Shown here piece by piece: positions 18,958 through 31,001 of a stretch of 64,000 nt of DNA. Origin of the DNA: Selaginella moellendorffii (taxonomy: Eukaryota; Streptophyta; Lycopodiopsida; Selaginellales; Selaginellaceae); NCBI RefSeq assembly GCF_000143415.4, contig NW_003314293.1, forward strand, positions 898,062 through 962,061, read 5' to 3'. The position numbers were made by a program, and so were the translations under genes. Position 1 is the first letter of the stretch; each line of letters starts with the position of its first letter. A model generated the notes under the pieces. That model did not search any database and had not been told where the DNA came from. It saw nothing but the letters and a program-made list of their open reading frames with translations.

Positions 18958-21900
18958 TAGGGTAACCTCTTTATCTAACGTGGATGCGCTACCAACTCAG
19001 ACACCTTCCGGCCGTCACCGACAAAGAAATGACCAATAGAGTTAGCCAACCCAGCTTACAAAAGTGTGATACGCCCCTGCCCACAGGTGGCATAGAGAGA
19101 GAAGCCAGAGGCCCCAACCCTCATGAGCAAAGAAACCAAACCTATCAGTAAGGTTAAAATAGACTATTATAAATAGGTAAGTAAAGTTGTTTACACAGTC
19201 ACGCCCTTTTTAAACGAAATAAAGAACATCAACAGAGAGACGGGTGATGTTACCAGTCGACAGTAGCTACCCCATGATTAAAGATTTCACCATGCACATA
19301 AAGTGTTGAAGTCAGTCTGCCTATACTGGCCCAAACTCAAATATTAATAGATGGACAATATCAACGTCAAACACAATGATATTTGAGAGACTTAATATAT
19401 CAGTGATTAAAAATTATATTTTAACACAAAAGTATTCCAAGTAAGCTATCATCTGATAAACCAGTATTATAGTATAGAAACCACCAAGATCATCATATTT
19501 AAAAAACATAAAATTCACCATCAAACAAAATTCAATAGCAAGTATATCATCAAGTAAACTCAATGAGAAAACTTAACTACCGAAGATTGTAGACAATATG
19601 CCAAACAACGTACCAAAGATAACTCAAAGAACACAAAGTATTATTGACTTGGCAAGCAAGATGCTCGCGAATGTATCACCCGAAGGAAATAACATTCTAA
19701 TTTATCAGAACTAACTTGAGCAAAAATTAACAGAACAGAATGAATATGGTAAGACCAATAAACACTCATTCATACCAACTATTGCACTAGCCAATTTGAA
19801 TAGATCCCAGTCAATAATACAAAAGAACTTAAATTGCTTAAGCAAGTGTTAGCAACATCCTACTGATATCTCAAACTCAAGAGATCAATCCAGAGCAAAC
19901 CACAAAAAACATGTGGTAATGCAAAAAACAAAGAGAAAACTATCATAAAAGATCATCAATTATCCCATCAATAAAAATATGCTTAATCATTGTCAAAGAA
20001 GGAATCCACCATCCCGAAAAATAGTAAATCATTCTGTATCAATAACAATCAAGCAAAACTTTTTGACAAGGATAATTAACTTTCCTAGATGATAATCAAT
20101 CATCACCAATGATTGCTAGATGCAAAAACCAACTTTAACATTGAAGCTAATGAGCCAAAAATGCCTTCCCCCAACAACTCCAAACAAATAGAATAATGAG
20201 CATGAAAACTCAAGGAACCAAAAGCTCAAAGAAGCTTATAGTCAAGTTTTGTCTAATTATGATCACGAATCTCACATGAACCAACTTCAATGCTAAAGAA
20301 GAAATTATAGTACAACCCATAATATCCTCCTCAATATATCCATAAGCCAAACTTCATAATGCTAAAGCTAATGAAGAGCATATCTGCATTAATCCAACAG
20401 CCAAGGATATGCTTAACAAGTGATAATCAAACCGATCCTTTATGAATCCATCTATAGCAAAATGTAACTCATTTCACAACAAGCACAAGAAGAATCATCA
20501 ATGATCAATATATTTCAGCTCAAATCCAATAAGAATTCAAATATTCCAATATCAATCACCCCTACTAAATAATCTCGTCTAGAACATAACTAACTCAAAC
20601 TTGCCACTCAGCTCATTTAAACACTAACATAGTTGCTAATTAGCAAATGCATGGATGCCAATAACACAAAGCCATAACCCAAGCATCGGCACTATTTGCA
20701 TCGAGACTAATGAAACTCAATATCAATCTTACGGAGAAACATCTCATCCCACTTAAATCTCAACACCAACAATGTCAATGATAAAGCATCACTTCAATGC
20801 CATCAACACCATAACAAAGCTAATAGAAAGCAAGAGTGAATCACCATTCAAAGCTCTTTAGCAACCAAGCGAACTAAATTCGAAGATACCTTAGTTAGTA
20901 TTTGAGACCAATCCTCCAACAATACTCAGTTATAGATAACACATCATCAAGGAGTGATTCACAACGTCCAAGACTTAATGAAATCTAACACTACAGACTA
21001 AATGTAATCAAATGATATTAACAAAGGTAGAGTCAATATACTAATATGGAAAACTCATGTAAGTCTAATGATATGATCCTCCACAATACTATTCAGTAAA
21101 GTAAACTTATCATTATTAAATCTGTCCTTGACGAAGTCTATAAGCAATCACTAGTTGCAAAGCAACTAACAATCACTCTTTAACTTGTCTTCACAAGACC
21201 CAACACTAAACTTATATCATCGAGTCATATACTCATCCAACATGAACATGATACCTCAAATATGAGATAAAGGTTCATGGACAAATATAACTAAATGACC
21301 ACTTGAATCCGACTCAACTGTAATAAACTCACTAATGCATTTAGCCAACAGCTCTGAGCATGCCTTGAAGAGGCTAGCTATGCATGATCAACATTAAGTC
21401 GAAACTAAAGTGAAAACCATGAGATGGACTCATATCGGTACACAACATTCTCATAAACAAAGTTATAGTACGGGTACTAACATCTCAACCTTAAACAACT
21501 AAGTTAAACATCACCATCTTTAGCAAAGGTGCAAGGCCTCTAAGACTAAGTCAAGATCAGTGAGAGCTCATTACTCCTATAGAGTCTAATGAAATGCAAA
21601 GTGCAATTTGCGACCAAGCATAACACTACAAAAGAAAGGCATAAGGGTCACCCTTCTTAAAAAAGTGCAATGGCCACCTTTTTACACCAACACCAAACTA
21701 TATCCAACTCAATTGCCTTAGCCCCAAAAGTCAATATCCCTTTTCAGGTCACATCATACAAACTACTTACTAAGGTCTAAGCTAACTAAAGTTAACTTCA
21801 ACCCTTTCACTAATTTGTATTAGCTTACGAAAATGAAATGAGCAACAGATCAGCTATTGGAAAAGTCTAAGAAAATTTGTGGAAAAATTTCCATCCTAAA

Positions 21901-23658
21901 GAAAGAATAACTCTTAGTCTAGGAATGCAAACTTTCAAGACTTAACCAACTTCCTCCTACCTACAACTTCACATAAATTCACCTCAACACCAATTCTCAT
22001 GACCCATAGTATGCCTAAGCCTCGAACATTTTTGCCCATTTTTCCAATATCCAACATCGACATTTGTAAAATGCAAAATGAACATCCAAGACTTGATCAC
22101 AAAGACTATATTTTTAGATATCCACATTGCACTAACACTCTTCTTCAACCACCTTCAAGATCCAATGTGAAGCCAAAATATTAACAAAAAAAATGATATA
22201 GAAAATCAAGGTTTAAGGAAAATTTCTTATCACTCAAAATAACAACACCACTTTCACTAACACAAGTGCTAGTGATGTCAATGCCTCAACTACACACCTT
22301 CTCCATCCAACAATCTACTCCAAGTGCTAACGAATCAACTAAAGAGCTATACCAAATGAATGCTACAACCCTTTCCAACACTTTAATGGGCAAACTCTAG
22401 GAACCAAAGAACCAACTTAAATTAGCATAATGGACTGCCATTGAGAATCTAGTCAAAACTATTACAATGCTACTTCATGCAAGTAGACTAGCTTCACCAT
22501 CAATTACTTTGGGGTTGATCATTGTTTACCAAGCAACTTCGCAAATATATTGCTCATGACCACATACATATGATATAAGTATCACAATGATTTGATCATT
22601 AATTGAGCAACACCACGAGCAACATTCATGCCATTACTTCAAAGGTTATTATAAGCATCAAGTGCCAACTCGATTTGACAAAATGCAACATAAATGCCAT
22701 ACTCCACCGATAGAGATTTACAACAACTAACATCACTAACTTTTGTTCACAATACGGGCAAACTCATGCCACTCTCTTTCTGACCAAACTCAAAACTAAT
22801 CCAAGACCAAGTTACTAAAGGAGCAATAGCAAGGTTCCCCGGAAAAGAATTGAGCATTGCAACTCAAGTCTTCAATAGCAAGCCTAGACAAAATGGTTCA
22901 GTGCTTCACCGCTATTCATCCCACAACTCACCATTTGTAAAACCATCATCTCCAACATGCATCAAGATAGAGACTCTTCATTGCATGATGTGAATACGAG
23001 AAATGAGTCACACATCGTTGTGAATCATCTCTCCAAGAAGAAAAGATGATTTACGTGTTTGATCTTTCGTCCCTGACAACTCTCTTTTAGTCTTAACTTT
23101 GACTAAACCTCAAGCTTGCTTTCGCATTGCCTTCAGTCCAATCTAAAAAAAGTTTATAATAGAGCATAGCAATGATTACTTGAATCAATAGACTCTTCAC
23201 TACAATCTTGATTGATCCATTTATAATCATGCTTAGGAAGGGTCCATTAGTGCCATGCTAAACAGCCACGGACCAACTTATTTGCCACTCATAGCAAACC
23301 CAGGGAAGGTTTACTTTTTCCCATGGTACAAGGAACAATTTATGGAACCACCGATAGGCTAACATTAATCCTGCCATCTCAAAGTGTAACCTCGAGTTGC
23401 TTATGTGCCTCACTCACGAGCTCAAGCTAAAACTCATACAAATCGAAGAACTCAATCCCTTTTATGAGCCCAAGAGCATGCTCACATTATTACGGTACAA
23501 AAAGGTAACCATAATCCATACCTAAAAAATGATTGCGAAGTTTTTGCACCCAAACGTGTACCTACTTGGATCATTGGTTTCATCTTTGTGTATACAATGA
23601 GACTAGTTGCCCAATCTCATTGGATAGTACTCACCAAGACTCATCCTCTAATACCAAA
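18958..23658 (-). other. Non-coding interior of L copy A
   Basis: Matches the interior of the complete L element in reverse orientation over its length, with scattered indels. No frame above about 60 codons is present in the stretch 18960-23530. Nothing resembling gag or pol is seen. Confidence 0.8.
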
Positions 23659-24797
23659 TGTAGCGCACGTGGTTTTTACCCTTTATCCTATAGTAATTTA
23701 CTATATGATAACACCACAAAGTGGAACATAAACCCTCTATATGCCACATGTTATATACCATATGTCCAAAGGACAGTGGTGTGGAACTCGAGGTTCAGAG
23801 CCTTGGGCCACTGAACGAAGGAACGGTGCCAAACTCCCAAGCACGAAGCCAAGGAGTGACAAAACTGGACCATGAAGCAACTCTTGAGCATACAGCCCAA
23901 GGAGCGAAGGGATAGGAGCTCAAAGCGATTTGGAACAGTCCTAGAGCAACCAGCATCCCAATGCCAGGACCAGCACGCAAAACGAAGCCAAACGGAGTCT
24001 AGCACTATTTTGACATACTGGTGGCCTAACGCAAGGATATGGGTACTCTATCAGCTAGCATGGAATGGAATTTGAGCTTAGACCCAAGCCAGACGCAAAA
24101 TAAGGACAAACACGCAAGTGGGAGCTAGACTATACCTCAGGTTGGTCAGCCATGCCTGACCTACCCACGATCCCTACTATACATTTGGAACCCTGCACAG
24201 CTGCCTGCCCCCCAAGGAGGAACACACGCTTTGGGCTTTCACCCCAAGCCTCCCTTAATATCAGGAGTTAGTCTCTAGGACAAGCTCGAAACTTATGAAA
24301 TATGGAATGTCCTTAGATTGTGAATTTAGACACAAGACAAACACCATTGTGTTCAGGTCAATATCTACATTCTATAGATATGCCAAATGAGCAAATCTGG
24401 ACACTTTCCATAAATAACATTTGGGACCTAAATGAGACTAACACAAAGGGCATGATAGCAAGGGTGTTTGGCAAACATGGTAAGCTATCATATAGTGAAT
24501 ATTGAGGGACCAAACTCAATATTGCGGGGGTTCCCAACACTAGCAAGTGCAAGTCAACATCATGAATTTCTTGTCGCCGTACCAAATATGTTTGACTAAA
24601 TGACAATGTAGGATTTCCATCCTTAGTGCCCTTCCTGTCTAAGTGCACATGTGATGACCAGTTTCTCAACTAGCTTAGGCGGAAACTAATAAAGGGTTCA
24701 GCAATACCAACCTCTTGCCGTCGTGGCAGTAAGAAAAGAGTGTCCGTAAGGACTAGCCGACAAGTAACTTTCGATACCCGAAGTCACATGTGCGACA
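23659..24797 (-). repeat. 5' LTR of L copy A
   Basis: Runs from TGTAGCGCACGTGG to GTGCGACA in plus-strand reading. It holds the stem-loop near 23685-23710. The G run is replaced by an interrupted C-rich stretch near 24205. Confidence 0.9.
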
Positions 24798-24802
24798 GCA
24801 TT

Positions 24803-27000
24803 ATCATAATCGTTAATATGTCCAATGCATGCTTGAAGATATTTGGCAAAATGGTCCAATCCATATGAGAGGCTATGCTCAAATTATTGTACTACTGCAA
24901 TATTGTTCTTTTGAGATACGTAGGTTAGATATATTATCAAACTTATTAATATCTATAAGTTTCATTTTTATAAACAGAAATTGATAAAAAAAATAGTATT
25001 TAAATTCAGCTAAAGGATAAACAGATAAATATGAGAACTTTAATATAGAAATATATTTACTATGATCATATTAACAATATAAACCTATTTATATTATTAT
25101 AGGCAAAATAGAGTGCTTGTGATATAGGAATAGGTATATTAATTGAGGTTTAAACCCTGCTTATATACAAGAATGGATGGACTAGATTCAGTTATAAATG
25201 GATAGTGTATATACTATAATACTATAATTAGTGTATTACCTAACCAAATTAATATATGTATATACATACATGTATTTCCAAACATTACACCATCCTCCCC
25301 TCCAAAAGATGAAAAGGTGATGATAATAAGTTAGGTAGAATATTTGAAGTTTTTGTTGGGTGATTATAAATTACCACAAGAATCTAAAGCTCCTATAAAA
25401 TATCACCATTAAAATAGCTATTGAAATAAAACCCAAAGCCATGGCATAAGTATCAGTTGATTATAGAATCTTAGTGAATTAATTGCAATTCTATATACAA
25501 CTCCCAAATGCTCAAACCAACTATACAACCATAACTTTGAACCAAAGTAAGGTAGTCCATAGAGCACTATTGCAGCAAACAATACATCCTATTTCTAAAC
25601 CTGCTTGTTGACAATCCTCCAAGACCACCATTAACTTGGACTTAGGATCATAAGTAAAATCTACCATAATGTCTTCCCTTCGATCAACATTTGAGACCTA
25701 TGTTAACTTAGACTCACAACCATCATCCTCATCTAACACCACACATGGGAGGTTAAACTTGCTCTATTTATCCTCCATATCCTCTTTTTCCCCTCTTGAA
25801 AGGTTTTTTTTAAAAAATACTAACTCTATTTGGACTCATTGCACTCATCCTCACTTTGCCATCTATGTTCAACTTGACTCCATTATCACATTTGTTTAGC
25901 CTCACTACGTCAGGGCTAGATGTTTCATTTGGACTTGTTATGCTCATCCTCACTCCACAATCCATGTCATTCATCTTTGCTCCACTACTATATTCGTTCA
26001 TCTTCACTCCATAGTTGAAGCCAAACTCTTGTCCGTCCCCTCTACCCCCTCTTCTAAAGAAAACAAAGTTTGAAGTGTTGAGGCAAAAAGGAGAAAATGA
26101 AAAAAAAAATTGAGGAAAACAATTATGAAAGAAGAAAAAATGGATAAAGAAGCATCTTAAGAAGAATTTGCAGTAGTTGGTAATGTAAAAATGGGGAAAT
26201 CAAAAGAATATATGCTTAAAACTTGGAAAATAAAGGACTTTCTATTATAAAATACTTCGGCCACCACAATATAAACAAAAAATTCACACTGCTCAACTTC
26301 CTCAATACACAACTCAATATTTGAGATAGAAAAATCAATAACAACATCCACACTCTCAAGGGAATACATAAACTCCTCAGTAACAACGATAAAGCAAGAG
26401 ATTTTAGCAACAGTCAGAAGTGGGGACATGCATTCAACTTGAAACTCTAGCCAAAGTGATTCAACCCTTGGAACATGGGAATACTCAACACCAGAACTAA
26501 TCAAAGGCTCTACCAATGAAACAAAATTAAAATTTTCAACTTCATGCATACACTCAACATTTAGATTAGTTTGAGGAGGATATAAAACACTCAACTCAAC
26601 ACTAGACTAAGAATGAGAATTATCAAAGTTCTAAATGAATGATATCCTAGGAGAAGAAAGCATTGTAGATAAGGAAAAAATACTAGGAATATGAAAAGGT
26701 GGCTCATGCCAAGAAATAAAAAAAAGTTAGGAAAAAGTAAAAAGTAAAAAGAAAGGATCAAATGGCTGATATCTATCTTGTGAAATTTCCACTTCATCTT
26801 TAAAGTTATCTTTGTCAGAAAGCCCACTTCCTACCACTAAATTCCTTGCTATTACCGATTTCCCAAGCCATTATTGCAGCCATTATCTTAGCTATTACCT
26901 AATGGCTTCCTTTGAGATTGATTTGTATTCTTTGGGTGGTCAATGCGGCTTAGGCAACATGAACCATCAATTTGGGAGCTCGGAACCACACCATAGTAGC
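24803..27000. other. AT-rich stretch with an unidentified minus-strand ORF
   Basis: Mostly non-coding. The longest frame, 26157-26594 (-), would encode 145 residues with no recognised motif. Frames at 25810-26007 (-) and 26591-26827 (-) are also unassigned. At 25290-25309 the minus strand has the purine-rich word CTTTTGGAGGGGAGGATGG directly before TGTAATG. This could be a polypurine tract and the start of an LTR ending near 25117 (TG...CA, about 173 bp), but no partner LTR or primer site is visible. Confidence 0.35.
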
Positions 27001-27407
27001 TAATGGAGTACCTATATCCTCACATTAGGCCATTGATATGTTAAAATAGTGCTAAATTCTGTTTAGCTCCATTTTGCATGTTAGTCTTGGCATTTGGATG
27101 TTCAAAGCTCTAGAACTGTTCCAAGTTGCTCTATGCTCTTGTCCTTTCACTCCTTGAGTTATATGCTTAAGAGTTGCTCCGTGCTCTGATTCCTTTACTC
27201 CCTGGCTCCATGCTTAGGAGTTTGGTTCTGGTAATTCATTTAGTGGCCTAAGGCCCTAAAACTTGGGTTCCACTCCGTTATTTTTTGGACATGTGGCATG
27301 TGGCATGTGGCATGTGATTATGGTATATGGAGGGTTTAGGTTCCGCTTTGTGGTTGTTCTATGGTAAATCACCATAGAATAAAGGGTGAAAACCATGTAC
27401 ACTACAA
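27001..27407 (+). repeat. Truncated L LTR (3' part)
   Basis: Matches the last 400 or so bases of the L LTR and ends CACTACA at 27407. The stem-loop has the form TTCTATGGT / ACCATAGAA, a paired change relative to TCCTATGGT / ACCATAGGA. The first two thirds of the LTR and any interior are absent. Confidence 0.82.
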
Positions 27408-28353
27408 TCATTTTAATGAAATTCTACTTCATTACGCATATATGCTTTTCTACATATGCCAATTTTCTATAGAAATATATTGTAGGGAAATATAGACCAC
27501 ATTATAGTGGTAGGGCATGTTGCCACATTGCCATTTTCTCATGTGAGATTGCCTTTTAGTCTTGGAAATATAGATAGAGTTTATTCTTTGATGTGATATT
27601 ACTTTTGAGTCTTTCGAAAGATTTCAATTTCTTTTATTATTATTCATAAATAGTATATCCATCATTCTTACATTTCGTATACTCCTTTAAGTTTGTTCTT
27701 GATTATAACTTTCTTGAGTAATTTGGTGAGTTCTTGATTCTTATCTTTTTTCTTAACTTCGAATTTGTAATCTTCCTCATCATCAGAAGAGTCATTAGTC
27801 TTTGATGTTTTTACTCTTGAAAATTTTTAGATATGTTTTTAGAGGTCATCTTTAATTTCTTCTCTGATTTTCTTAGAGATATTATTGATGGTGGTCGCAA
27901 CATCTAAATCTTCTTCTGTGCTTGCTAGAGCGACCATTTGCTAATAGATTTTCTTCAATCCCTGTACATACCAAATGTACTTACATTATTTAGTGAGTAG
28001 ATCTTTGCAATGTTTTGCATGATATTTGAATCTTTAGGTATCTTATTTAATGCTCTTGAGGTGTTCTAGGTGTTTGTTTCTTGTGCCGCTAGATTAATCT
28101 TTTCTTTGTAGTCGAGTTTTTCTTCACTTTGCCTTTAATAAGTGTAAAAGGAAAGAGGAGTGTTTCGTTTATTTGTTGTTAATTAACTTTGATAATGAGG
28201 TTGAATTGTTAAAAATGTCTTTTTGCATCTTCGGTTTTACTTCTAGTGAAATTTAGGTAGATGGTTATGTTATCATATAATGTTGCTGGGTTGATGAGTG
28301 CCATGTCTTCAGTATTGTTTGGAACTTATTATTTTGGTAATGGTGAATATGAT
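27408..28353 (-). pseudogene. Unidentified coding relic, interrupted by a solo LTR
   Basis: On the minus strand short frames read NPATLYDNITIYLNFTRSKT (about 28300-28245) and TNDSSDDEEDYKFEVKKKD (about 27800-27745). The relic seems to continue on the other side of the solo LTR (29412-29850) with frames such as VETIVTIDNNALVTFKITV. The acidic Ser/Asp/Glu stretch and the order of pieces could fit a capsid or gag-type polyprotein. A pararetrovirus-derived or LTR-element origin is possible, but no diagnostic motif is seen. Confidence 0.3.
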
Positions 28354-29406
28354 TGTCGTGAATGTGACTGTGGGTATCGAAAGTTACCTGTCAGCTAGTC
28401 CTTTTGAATATTCTTTCTTTACTACCACGACACCAGAAAGTTGGTATTGCTAAACCCTTTATCAGTTCCTCTTGTTCAAGTGTTAGTAAATTGGGCTTAG
28501 CACGTGTACTTAGCCATATGGATATAAGGTAGGAACTTCTATTTGTTTCTAACTGAGCATACTCTACCTGGTTCTTAATTCTCTTTTATTTTGTCTTGCA
28601 CTGGCTTGACAAAAACCCTCATGTGTTGAGACTAGTCCCTCAATATCGCTAAATGATAGCAAACACCTTCATTATCATGCCTGTTGTGTTGGTATTTATA
28701 AAAAGTGTTTAGATTTGCTCATTTGGCATATCTATAGAATGTAGAGATTTTTCTGAACACAATGGTGTTTGTCTTATGTCTAAACTCACAATTTAGGGAT
28801 ATTCTATATTTAGTAAGTTTTAAGCTTGTCCTAGAGATCAACTCCTGGTACTAAGGGTGGCTAAGGCTGAAAGCCCAAAGCATGTGTTCCTCATTGGGGG
28901 GGGGGCAGGGGGGCAGGGTTCCAAATGTATAGTAGGGATAGTGGGTAGGTCGGGCATGGCTGACCATCCTGAGGTATAATATAACTCTCACTTGTGTGTT
29001 TATCCTTGTTCTGCATTCGGCTTGGGTCTAAGCCCCAGTTCCATACCATGCTAGTTAATGGAGTACCCATATCATCGCATTAAGCCATTGGTATGCTGAA
29101 ATAGCAGTAGCATTAGGATGCTAGATACTCTAGGATCATTCGAAGTCGCTTCGTTCTTTTGTCCCTTCGCTCCTTGAGCTATACACTCAAAAGTCGCTCT
29201 GTGCTCCAACTCCTTCACTCCCTGGCTCTATGCTTAGGAGTTTGGCTTTGTTCCTTCATTTAGTGACCTAAGGCCCTGAAACTTGGGTTTCACTCCGTTG
29301 TCCTTTGAGCACGTGGCATGTGGCACATAGAGGGTTTAGTTTCCATTTCATAGTTATCCTATGGTAAATCACCATAGGATAGAAGGTAAAAACCATATGC
29401 ACTATA
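28354..29406 (+). repeat. Solo L LTR
   Basis: A full-length but diverged L LTR (TGTCGTGAATGTG to GCACTATA). The flanks are ATGAT (28349-28353) and ACGAT (29407-29411), which look like a 5-bp target duplication with one change. No primer site follows and no polypurine tract precedes it, so it is a solo LTR left by LTR-LTR recombination. Confidence 0.78.
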
Positions 29407-29850
29407 ACGATTGATAATTGTTAGTATAACCTTTATATTTTAGAGTTGCTAGTGGTGGTATATCTTTGTCTAATTGTAAATATTCTACTATTGAGTTGTC
29501 TTCAATTTTTGTTGTAGTTGTGCAGCATGATTTGCTGACTTGTGTACTCCCAAAAACTCTTATTGAGGATTCACTACAAAAATATACCTTGGTCTTTTCA
29601 TATAGGAGGATTACAATATAGGCAGAAAATATAGTTTTTTATATGAATTAATATTTAAATTACAAATGTCATAGATTTCTTGGTGTTTTCCGCTATATTG
29701 TTCATTTCTTCATTTTTCTTTCTCGAAACTGTTATTTTAAAAGTAACAAGAGCATTGTTATCAATGGTGACAATGGTTTCCACATTCCTAAATGGATAAT
29801 AAAAACCAAGAGTGAAGAGGTGTGGATACTCCTTTTCGCTGGAAATCTAT

Positions 29851-30114
29851 TGTTAGTAAGAAAACAAAAGAGAAAAGGGCCTGATCTCCAAGGGCTGAGA
29901 AGAAAGATAAGTGAAAGAATGTTGTGTATTGATAAGAAATGATGGAATAGAGATAAGGATCCATAACTCGGATCCCCCCCTTGAAAGGCTAGCGATTCTA
30001 ACTACCAACATATGCTAATGAATAGTATATACTGTGTATGATCTAATTGATATCTCTAATGCAGCCCTAGGTTCAAGGTCAGAGTCCCTTGAGCCTGGGG
30101 TTTTGGTTGATACA
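29851..30114 (-). repeat. Putative 3' LTR of G2 with polypurine tract
   Basis: On the minus strand the purine-rich TGTCAGGGGAGTAGAG (30115-30130) is followed by TGTATCAACC. A matching end ...CTTACTAACA is reached at 29851. TG...CA ends and position behind the last ORF fit an LTR, but no second copy in the window proves it. Confidence 0.45.
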
Positions 30115-31001
30115 CTCTACTCCCCTGACAGAACTAGACACTGTCCTTAGTGCAAACGTAGTCAATTTCCCTTGCTTCTGCTGCTGCTCAAGTCGATAAA
30201 GGCGACACTTTTGCTGCGGGAATGTAAGCTTGTGGTTGGGGACACTATCTGGTGGATCTGTCCCATCTTCTTGGAGGTCAGCTACCTCAGATAGGAGGGT
30301 GGTATGATCATCCTTGAGCTTCTGGTAGCGGGTGTTGAGCTCTTCGTATTTTAATTTGTAGGTCAATTCGTGAGCTGCTGATGGGGTTGATGGCTGCTTG
30401 GAGACGATCTTCCTGATGTCCCAGAGGTCAGTACAGATCTGCTTCATCTCTTCGAGCTGAGTATTGAGCCGGTGGTTTAAAGGCTCATAGAACTCCTTCT
30501 TGATCGCTCCCTGGGTGTATATGAAGGAGTCTTGCTTGAGAAGATGCTGTGCGATGTCGGCTGGTGTTGGGAAGTGGTTTGCTTGCTTGCAGTGCATGTG
30601 TTGATTGAGGCTTCAAACAACTTGCGGGTGTAGTAGCTTGGGTCGCGGAGTTTATCTTCATACTCCTTCCTGATCTCATCATAATCACGGCATACCTGAC
30701 TCTGTGGCTGAGGCATGGCTGCTGCTCCTGCTCCTGCTTCATGATCCTGGTGTTTCTCGCTAGGGTTTGCTGTGTTCTTGGTCCTGGCTGGAGGCTGAAT
30801 CTGCTTCGTTGGATGTGGGTGACGTGGTCGGGCCGGATTTTTTGAGGTGGTTGGAGATGAGCTTTTCAGTTTGATGGTGGATGAATGGCCCAGATGTGGC
30901 GCTGAATATAATTTATCTGTTGGGAAATTTTCTGCTTGAAATTTTGTTGAAGGGGCAGAAGTTTTGTTAATGCTGATCGTGGCATTTGCTGGAGGAGGCA
31001 T
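30079..31001 (-). pseudogene. G2 accessory ORF behind integrase (coiled-coil protein)
   Basis: Two overlapping frames form one ORF with a single shift near 30500-30590. The first (31001-30477) begins MPPPANATISINK and reaches VCRDYDEIRKEYEDKLRDPS and YTRKLFEASINTC. The second continues THFPTPADIAQHLLKQD, LEEMKQICTDLWDIRKIVS, then LKYEELNTRYQKLKDDHTTL and LYRLEQQQKQGKLTTF. The latter half is rich in heptad-like Leu/Ile spacing and looks like a coiled coil. It ends in the polypurine tract. No known family is recognised. Extra ORFs at this place are known in Tat-branch elements and their role is unsettled. Confidence 0.55.

Larger units (their letters stand above)
17251..24797 (-). mobile_element. 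Family L element, copy A
   Basis: Minus orientation. 5' LTR 23659-24797, interior about 18958-23658, 3' LTR 17251-18957 with a T1 element inserted in it. The target-site duplication GCATT is at 17246-17250 and 24798-24802. The primer site next to the 5' LTR reads TGGTATTAGAGG on the minus strand (about 23644-23655). A deletion at 18957 has removed the last bases of the 3' LTR, the polypurine tract and nearby interior. Confidence 0.9.
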
